8,013 nucleotides of DNA from an uncultured Clostridia bacterium (GTDB lineage Bacteria > Bacillota > Clostridia > TANB77 > CAG-508): positions 1-8,013 of the forward strand of contig CAKOZB010000061.1 of NCBI GenBank assembly GCA_934131055.1. Reading direction: 5' to 3'. The notes below the pieces were generated by a model that was not told the DNA's origin, made no database searches, and saw nothing but the letters and a program-made list of their open reading frames with translations. Made by a program: the position numbers and the translations under genes. How positions within the stretch are numbered: position 1 is the first letter of the stretch; every line of letters begins with the position of its first letter. Below are positions 4,524 to 8,013 of the stretch, piece after piece.

Positions 4524-6461
4524 TTAGTTATTTTTTCTCTTCATAATGTTTATTTCTAATATAATTAAACAAATTACTATCATTATTCCAATTATTGCTA
4601 ACACAATAACATCTTTAGTAGTTATACTAAATGATTTCTTTTCGTCTTGTAGATTACTATTAATATCTTCTCCTGCATCGTTTTTTATAATCGCATAGTT
4701 TATTTCATTTTCAGCATCTGATTTTATTTTTTCATTTTTTAGTTCGTTTATTTTTATTAAGTTTTGTGCTGTATTATCAGCAATTGCTTCCTTTATAGAG
4801 CCCAAACCATTAGATTTTCCAAACTTAAAAAACTCTATTACATATTTACCATCTTCTTGAATTCTAAAACCAACACATTGAGCTACAGTTGGTACAAGAC
4901 ATTTTTCGTTAATAATATCATTTGAAAATAGTTTAGTTGTAACATTATAAAATTGATCACTATAATAATTTTCATCTGTATATTCATCTTTTAATGTTAC
5001 ATACTGTTTAGTCACATTCTTTTGTTTTTCATTATAATAGCCTATCATAATAGGGATATAACCTTCTACAGTTTGCTGAACTTGTTTTCCTTTATCATCA
5101 GTCGTAATATATGTATATGTTGTTTTAGCATTGTCATCAAAAATTACTTTTCTAATGTATAAATCTGGGTTTATCATATTTATATATTCGATTTTTTCCT
5201 CTTCTGTTGCATCTAGTTTTTCTCCAGTTATACCAACACCAACATAAATAATTTTTTCCCCAGTCTCAGGTCTTTCTGACCAATTTGATTTATCTTCTGT
5301 TCTTAATATATTCCATTCACTTGTTTCTATTGTTTCAATCTGAGTATTCTCTTCTACTTCACCAGAAACATTTTTCTTAATATATAATTTCTTATCTTCT
5401 TCAGATTCCACATAATCTATACATATCTTTTTATCTTTGAGGGTATAAATTTCATTAGAACTATTCTCTATAATATAATCTTTCGTTAGAACATAATTCC
5501 AATCATTCTCATTATAAAAAGTATAAAAAATAGATGTCTGTAAGTCACTTTCTCCATTTATTAATAACTGTCTATTTAATGTATATTCCATAATCGAGCT
5601 AACAACGTTTGAAGTTCCCGATATATTTTCGTTAATTTTTAATAAATCTTTAAATATATCTTCTGTACTAACTATTTTGATATTTTTATCCTTTAAGTAG
5701 TTTGAATTTTCAGTAGTATATTTATTATAATCTAAATAAATTCCATTATTTATCCAATCTTTTGCATTCTTTATTATAGCAATTTCATTATCAGAAAAAC
5801 TATTTTCTCTTCCATATAACAAATCTTTATATGTTTCCTTTTCTATAATTACATCTTGGGTTAAAGCGTTAACATTAAAATTATAATATTCAGCAATAAT
5901 AGTATCATTTTTAAATTCATAGCATTGAGGATAGATATTTTTTACAAGTGGAACATCTTCACTTGGCAATTTTATATTTATTTTAAATGCATTAATTTTT
6001 TTCCACTTAGATTTCTGTAAGCTATATTTTATTACTTTTGCATCATTTAAATTGTTTTCTGTTTGATATTTTACAATAATTTTCTTAGCTTCTCCTGCGG
6101 GAATAGTTATATTAAAAATATAGTTTCCATTATATTTTCTAAAGTTATTTATATAAGTGTTATTGACATTTACACTTACATTACTAACTGAAATTCCTAA
6201 ATCTTCGTCTTCTAGTTTAATTGCAGCCAAAGTATTTATACTCTCATTTGTAGTATTTTTTATAATGATAGTATTTTCTACACTAGAATTTCCTACATCA
6301 ATATTTACTTCGTTTAACAATACCTCTGTTCCATTATAATTTTGTAAATTTAAAATCTCTCCGTAAAAATAAGTTACATCACTTTGCGAATACACATTAC
6401 GTGTTAACCCACATAAAACTGCAAAAATTATGATAATATATACTAAAATTTTATTTTTCAT
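4524..6461 (-). CDS. Surface protein of unknown function with signal peptide and C-terminal anchor
   Basis: I do not recognise this 645-residue protein. It begins with a signal peptide (lysines at 2 and 4, hydrophobic core 5-19, possible cleavage near VYSQ at 23-26). It ends with a transmembrane helix (about 617-638) and the basic tail MKRKNN, so most of it should lie outside the cell on a C-terminal anchor. Residues 30-200 are rich in alternating polar/hydrophobic segments and Asn/Thr, suggesting beta-sandwich domains. The centre and C-terminal half are acidic with Tyr/Thr-rich strands, and 565-610 is a charged stalk-like region. It is the first gene of a two-gene operon with the PstS-like gene. 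AGGAGG lies 4 nt before the ATG, and a promoter is close upstream. A joint role at the cell surface is inferred from linkage only. Confidence 0.75.
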   Translation of the reverse strand: MKNKILVYIIIIFAVLCGLTRNVYSQSDVTYFYGEILNLQNYNGTEVLLNEVNIDVGNSSVENTIIIKNTTNESINTLAAIKLEDEDLGISVSNVSVNVNNTYINNFRKYNGNYIFNITIPAGEAKKIIVKYQTENNLNDAKVIKYSLQKSKWKKINAFKINIKLPSEDVPLVKNIYPQCYEFKNDTIIAEYYNFNVNALTQDVIIEKETYKDLLYGRENSFSDNEIAIIKNAKDWINNGIYLDYNKYTTENSNYLKDKNIKIVSTEDIFKDLLKINENISGTSNVVSSIMEYTLNRQLLINGESDLQTSIFYTFYNENDWNYVLTKDYIIENSSNEIYTLKDKKICIDYVESEEDKKLYIKKNVSGEVEENTQIETIETSEWNILRTEDKSNWSERPETGEKIIYVGVGITGEKLDATEEEKIEYINMINPDLYIRKVIFDDNAKTTYTYITTDDKGKQVQQTVEGYIPIMIGYYNEKQKNVTKQYVTLKDEYTDENYYSDQFYNVTTKLFSNDIINEKCLVPTVAQCVGFRIQEDGKYVIEFFKFGKSNGLGSIKEAIADNTAQNLIKINELKNEKIKSDAENEINYAIIKNDAGEDINSNLQDEKKSFSITTKDVIVLAIIGIMIVICLIILEINIMKRKNN

Positions 6462-6493
6462 TTGTCCTCCTCTATTTCCTTTGTATAATTCAT

Positions 6494-6522
6494 ATTTTAT
6501 ATTACCACAATTTAAAAGTCAA
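6494..6522 (-). promoter_or_regulatory. Promoter of the 645-aa/PstS-like operon
   Basis: On the minus strand TTGACT (6522-6517), a 17-nt spacer and TAAAAT (6499-6494) predict a start near 6487 and a leader of about 26 nt. The rest of the gap up to 6680 is AT-rich with only minor palindromes, such as ACTATA/TATAGT at 6548-6564. No further gene is seen, and no Pho-box-like repeats were recognised. Confidence 0.65.
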
Positions 6523-6680
6523 GATATAGAAATTGTTATATATTATACTATAATTCATATAGTCCAATATAACAGTAACTATTTTTTACAAGTTACATGT
6601 CACTAATAAAATATTTCATTATATCAATTTAGCCAAAATAATTAGTTTGCACATGACTTTTTATTTATATTTATAATACG

Positions 6681-6715
6681 AAAAAACTAGGTGTTAAAAT
6701 ATCACCTAGTTTTTT
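6681..6715 (-). terminator. Rho-independent terminator of the rplJ-rplL operon
   Basis: A perfect 13-bp stem, AAAAAACTAGGTG (6681-6693) with CACCTAGTTTTTT (6703-6715), lies 20 nt after the rplL stop. On the minus strand it ends in T6. It separates the ribosomal operon from the 645-aa gene on the same strand. Confidence 0.93.
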
Positions 6716-6735
6716 CATTATATTTATTGAAACAA

Positions 6736-7101
6736 TTATTGTAATTCTACAGTTGCTCCAACTTCAGCAAATTTAGCTTTTAATGCTTCTGCATCATCTT
6801 TAGAAACGTTCTCTTTTATTGTTTTTGGAGCTCCGTCAACTAAATCTTTAGCTTCTTTTAATCCTAATCCTGTTGCATCTCTAACAACTTTGATAACTTG
6901 GATTTTGTTTGCTCCAGCTTCTTTTAATACTACGTTGAATGAAGATTTTTCTTCAGCTGCTGCTGCTCCTGCTCCAGCTGCTGGTGCTGCAACTGCTGCT
7001 GCAGATACTCCATATTTTTCTTCTATTCCTTTAACTAATTCAGCAAGTTCTGCTACTGATAAAGCATCAATGCTCTCTAATAATTCATCTATTTTTGCCA
7101 T
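6736..7101 (-). CDS. rplL: Large ribosomal subunit protein L7/L12 (bL12)
   Basis: L12 forms the multicopy stalk of the 50S subunit that recruits and activates translational GTPases. The 121-residue product has the normal length. It has an N-terminal dimerisation helix pair with [17 protein letters not shown] (34-50), an Ala/Pro/Gly-rich hinge (about 51-69), and the conserved C-terminal domain with [20 protein letters not shown] and [19 protein letters not shown]. The start at MAKIDELL is chosen because AAGGAGG sits 9 nt upstream and homology begins there, although the frame stays open for 19 more codons. rplJ lies upstream after an unusually long gap, and a strong terminator follows, so rpoB is not co-transcribed here. 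Confidence 0.98.
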   Translation of the reverse strand: MAKIDELLESIDALSVAELAELVKGIEEKYGVSAAAVAAPAAGAGAAAAEEKSSFNVVLKEAGANKIQVIKVVRDATGLGLKEAKDLVDGAPKTIKENVSKDDAEALKAKFAEVGATVELQ

Positions 7102-7331
7102 TTTAAATTTCCTCCTTATATATTTTTTATTTTCTGAACTTTTCGTTCTTATTTTCACGGCAATGTGAATTTAATTTTTGATAAAGATTATTTTTATCAA
7201 ATTTCTTTCTAAAATTAATTAGAAACAAGTATAACAAGGCAACCAAGTCAAAAATACCGGAAACGTACTATGTGTACGTTGAGGATTTTTTGATGCAGGT
7301 TAACGCAGTTAGACGTCGTTTATAATTAATT
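7102..7331 (-). promoter_or_regulatory. Hairpin-rich 230-nt intercistronic region between rplJ and rplL
   Basis: Perfect short stems follow one another: AACG/CGTT (7302-7320), AACGTAC/GTACGTT (7262-7280), TTTCTAA/TTAGAAA (7206-7225) and TTTGATAAA/TTTATCAAA (7177-7201). After the second, the minus strand reads TTTCCGGTATTTTTG, a possible weak terminator. An extended -10, TGTTATACT, lies at 7236-7228 with no well-spaced -35. No convincing ORF is seen. The region may set the high L12:L10 ratio through an internal start, processing or stability; this is inference. Confidence 0.4.
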
Positions 7332-7832
7332 TTAAGCGTTAGCTTTTTGGTCTTTAACCTGATCCAATGCAACTGCAAGTTTTGTAATATTTCCAAGCAA
7401 TGCTCCAGCAAGTTTTGCAAGTAATTCTTGTCTTGATGGTAATTTTGCAAGTGTTATTATTTCTTCTGCAGTCATAACTTTACCTTCTATAACTCCACCC
7501 TTTATTTTGTAGAAGTCATGATCCTTTGTAAAGTTATATATTACTTTAGATGGTTCTAAGTAATCTTCGTTTCCAATTACTAATGCAACTGGTCCTTCTA
7601 AAGCTTCATCTAATGCTGACTCTCCGTTTGCATCTAATGCTCTTTTTATAATGTTATTTTTTATAACTTTATATTCTGCATTTGCATTTCTTAAATCAGC
7701 TCTTAATTTTGTTACGTCTGTAACTGTAATTCCTCTGTAATCTGTTAATAATACAACTTTAGCGTCTTTTAATACTTTTGCTAATTCGTCAACTTGTGCT
7801 TGTTTTTTTGCTATTGTTTTCTCATTTGCCAT
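7332..7832 (-). CDS. rplJ: Large ribosomal subunit protein L10 (uL10)
   Basis: L10 anchors L12 dimers to the 50S stalk base and, with L12, binds the mRNA leader of its own operon. The 166-residue product has family length. It shows the N-terminal globular domain with KVVLLTDYRGITVTDVTKLR (28-47), NAEYKVIKNNIIKRAL (54-69) and EGPVALVIGNEDY, then the C-terminal L12-binding helix with ALLGNITKLAVALDQV. The start at MANEKTIAKK is chosen because the excellent TAGGAGGTGA lies 8 nt upstream. An ATG four codons earlier falls inside that binding site. It is preceded by an L10 leader and by rplA, and followed by rplL. Confidence 0.98.
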   Translation of the reverse strand: MANEKTIAKKQAQVDELAKVLKDAKVVLLTDYRGITVTDVTKLRADLRNANAEYKVIKNNIIKRALDANGESALDEALEGPVALVIGNEDYLEPSKVIYNFTKDHDFYKIKGGVIEGKVMTAEEIITLAKLPSRQELLAKLAGALLGNITKLAVALDQVKDQKANA

Positions 7833-7854
7833 TTTATAATTCACCTCCTAAAAG

Positions 7855-7966
7855 TAAAATCCAATCCGTATAGCATCTCGAGGCTATAAGAATTGGATTT
7901 ATTTCCGCTCTTATGCCTCGGTAGGTCTTATTTTATTGCCTACTGTCTTTGGCTATATTTCATAAA
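7855..7966 (-). promoter_or_regulatory. L10 ribosomal protein leader with attenuator-like hairpin
   Basis: Between the rplA stop and rplJ the minus strand carries the L10-leader hallmark: CCAAAGACAGTAGGC (7952-7938), an AT-rich loop and GACCTACCGAGGC (7927-7915), forming a GTAGG/CCTAC stem with the CCGAGG side typical of the L10/L12 binding kink. It is followed by a strong hairpin, AAATCCAAT/ATTGGATTT (7900-7857) with inner TATAGC/GCTATA, ending in a short T-rich run just before the rplJ ribosome binding site. In this Rfam family, excess L10-L12 complex represses the operon. Termination at the second hairpin is inferred from its position and shape. Confidence 0.85.
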
Positions 7967-8013
7967 TTATTTTTGGTCAATATACATACTTGGACCCATT
8001 GTTGTAGATATTG
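7967..8013 (-). CDS. rplA: Large ribosomal subunit protein L1 (uL1), last 14 codons
   Basis: Only the C-terminal end is in the window: ISTTMGPSMYIDQK followed by TAA. The STTMGP motif near the terminus matches L1, and the position directly before an L10 leader and rplJ-rplL is the standard rplA-rplJ-rplL order. The rest of the gene lies beyond the right edge. Confidence 0.88.
   Translation of the reverse strand, partial: ISTTMGPSMYIDQK

Noticed and set aside
6647..6677. Plus-strand promoter TTGCAC ... TATAAT
   Set aside because: The spacer is 19 nt, the -35 is weak, and there is no plus-strand gene downstream; probably chance in AT-rich DNA.
6890..7168. 92-codon plus-strand ORF
   Set aside because: It is antisense to rplL, and its Ala-rich part mirrors the L12 hinge. 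No ribosome binding site or family resemblance was seen.
7228..7256. Full sigma-A promoter within the rplJ-rplL gap
   Set aside because: TTGACT is only 12 nt from TATACT. Only the extended -10 is defensible, so no promoter is listed.
7268..7450. 60-codon minus-strand ORF
   Set aside because: It is an out-of-frame reading of the end of rplJ and the following gap, without a ribosome binding site.

Overview
The window is strongly AT-rich. It carries low-GC Gram-positive genes: RNase J, PlsX, an L10-leader-controlled ribosomal protein operon, strong AGGAGG ribosome binding sites, consensus TTGACA/TATAAT promoters and U-tailed terminators. This points to Bacillota, most likely an uncultured or gut-type Clostridia. 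That is inferred from gene content and signal style; no species is identified.

Layout. Positions 1-1160 (minus) hold most of rnj (RNase J), truncated at its C-terminus by the window edge, with a ~130-residue basic N-terminal extension and a ~245-nt structured leader. Its consensus promoter lies back-to-back with the promoter of a tRNA-Gly(GCC) gene on the plus strand. A tRNA-Cys(GCA) gene follows, preceded by a long nested inverted repeat that has its own promoter. Positions 2024-2361 carry the most interesting structure. A 34-codon ORF encodes a single hydrophobic helix, with its Shine-Dalgarno sequence in a stem. It faces a convergent antisense promoter and a predicted ~87-nt two-hairpin antisense RNA, and the whole unit is framed by inverted repeats that also mirror the two promoters. 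I read this as a candidate type I toxin-antitoxin locus. plsX (phospholipid synthesis) follows alone and ends in a bidirectional terminator.

Positions 3509-6461 (minus) are a two-gene operon. The first gene encodes a 645-residue surface protein of unknown function, with a signal peptide and a C-terminal membrane anchor. The second encodes a membrane-anchored PstS-like solute-binding protein. No transporter permease or ATPase genes are present, although both ends of the operon are visible. Positions 6681-8013 (minus) are the end of rplA, an L10 leader with a terminator-like hairpin, rplJ, an unusually long hairpin-rich gap, and rplL with a strong terminator. rpoB does not follow rplL here.

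How the genes relate. The core genes (RNase J, tRNAs, PlsX, L1/L10/L12) are separate transcription units for housekeeping functions. The candidate toxin-antitoxin unit and the PstS-like/645-aa pair are accessory-looking insertions between them. No CRISPR array, insertion sequence or rRNA was seen.
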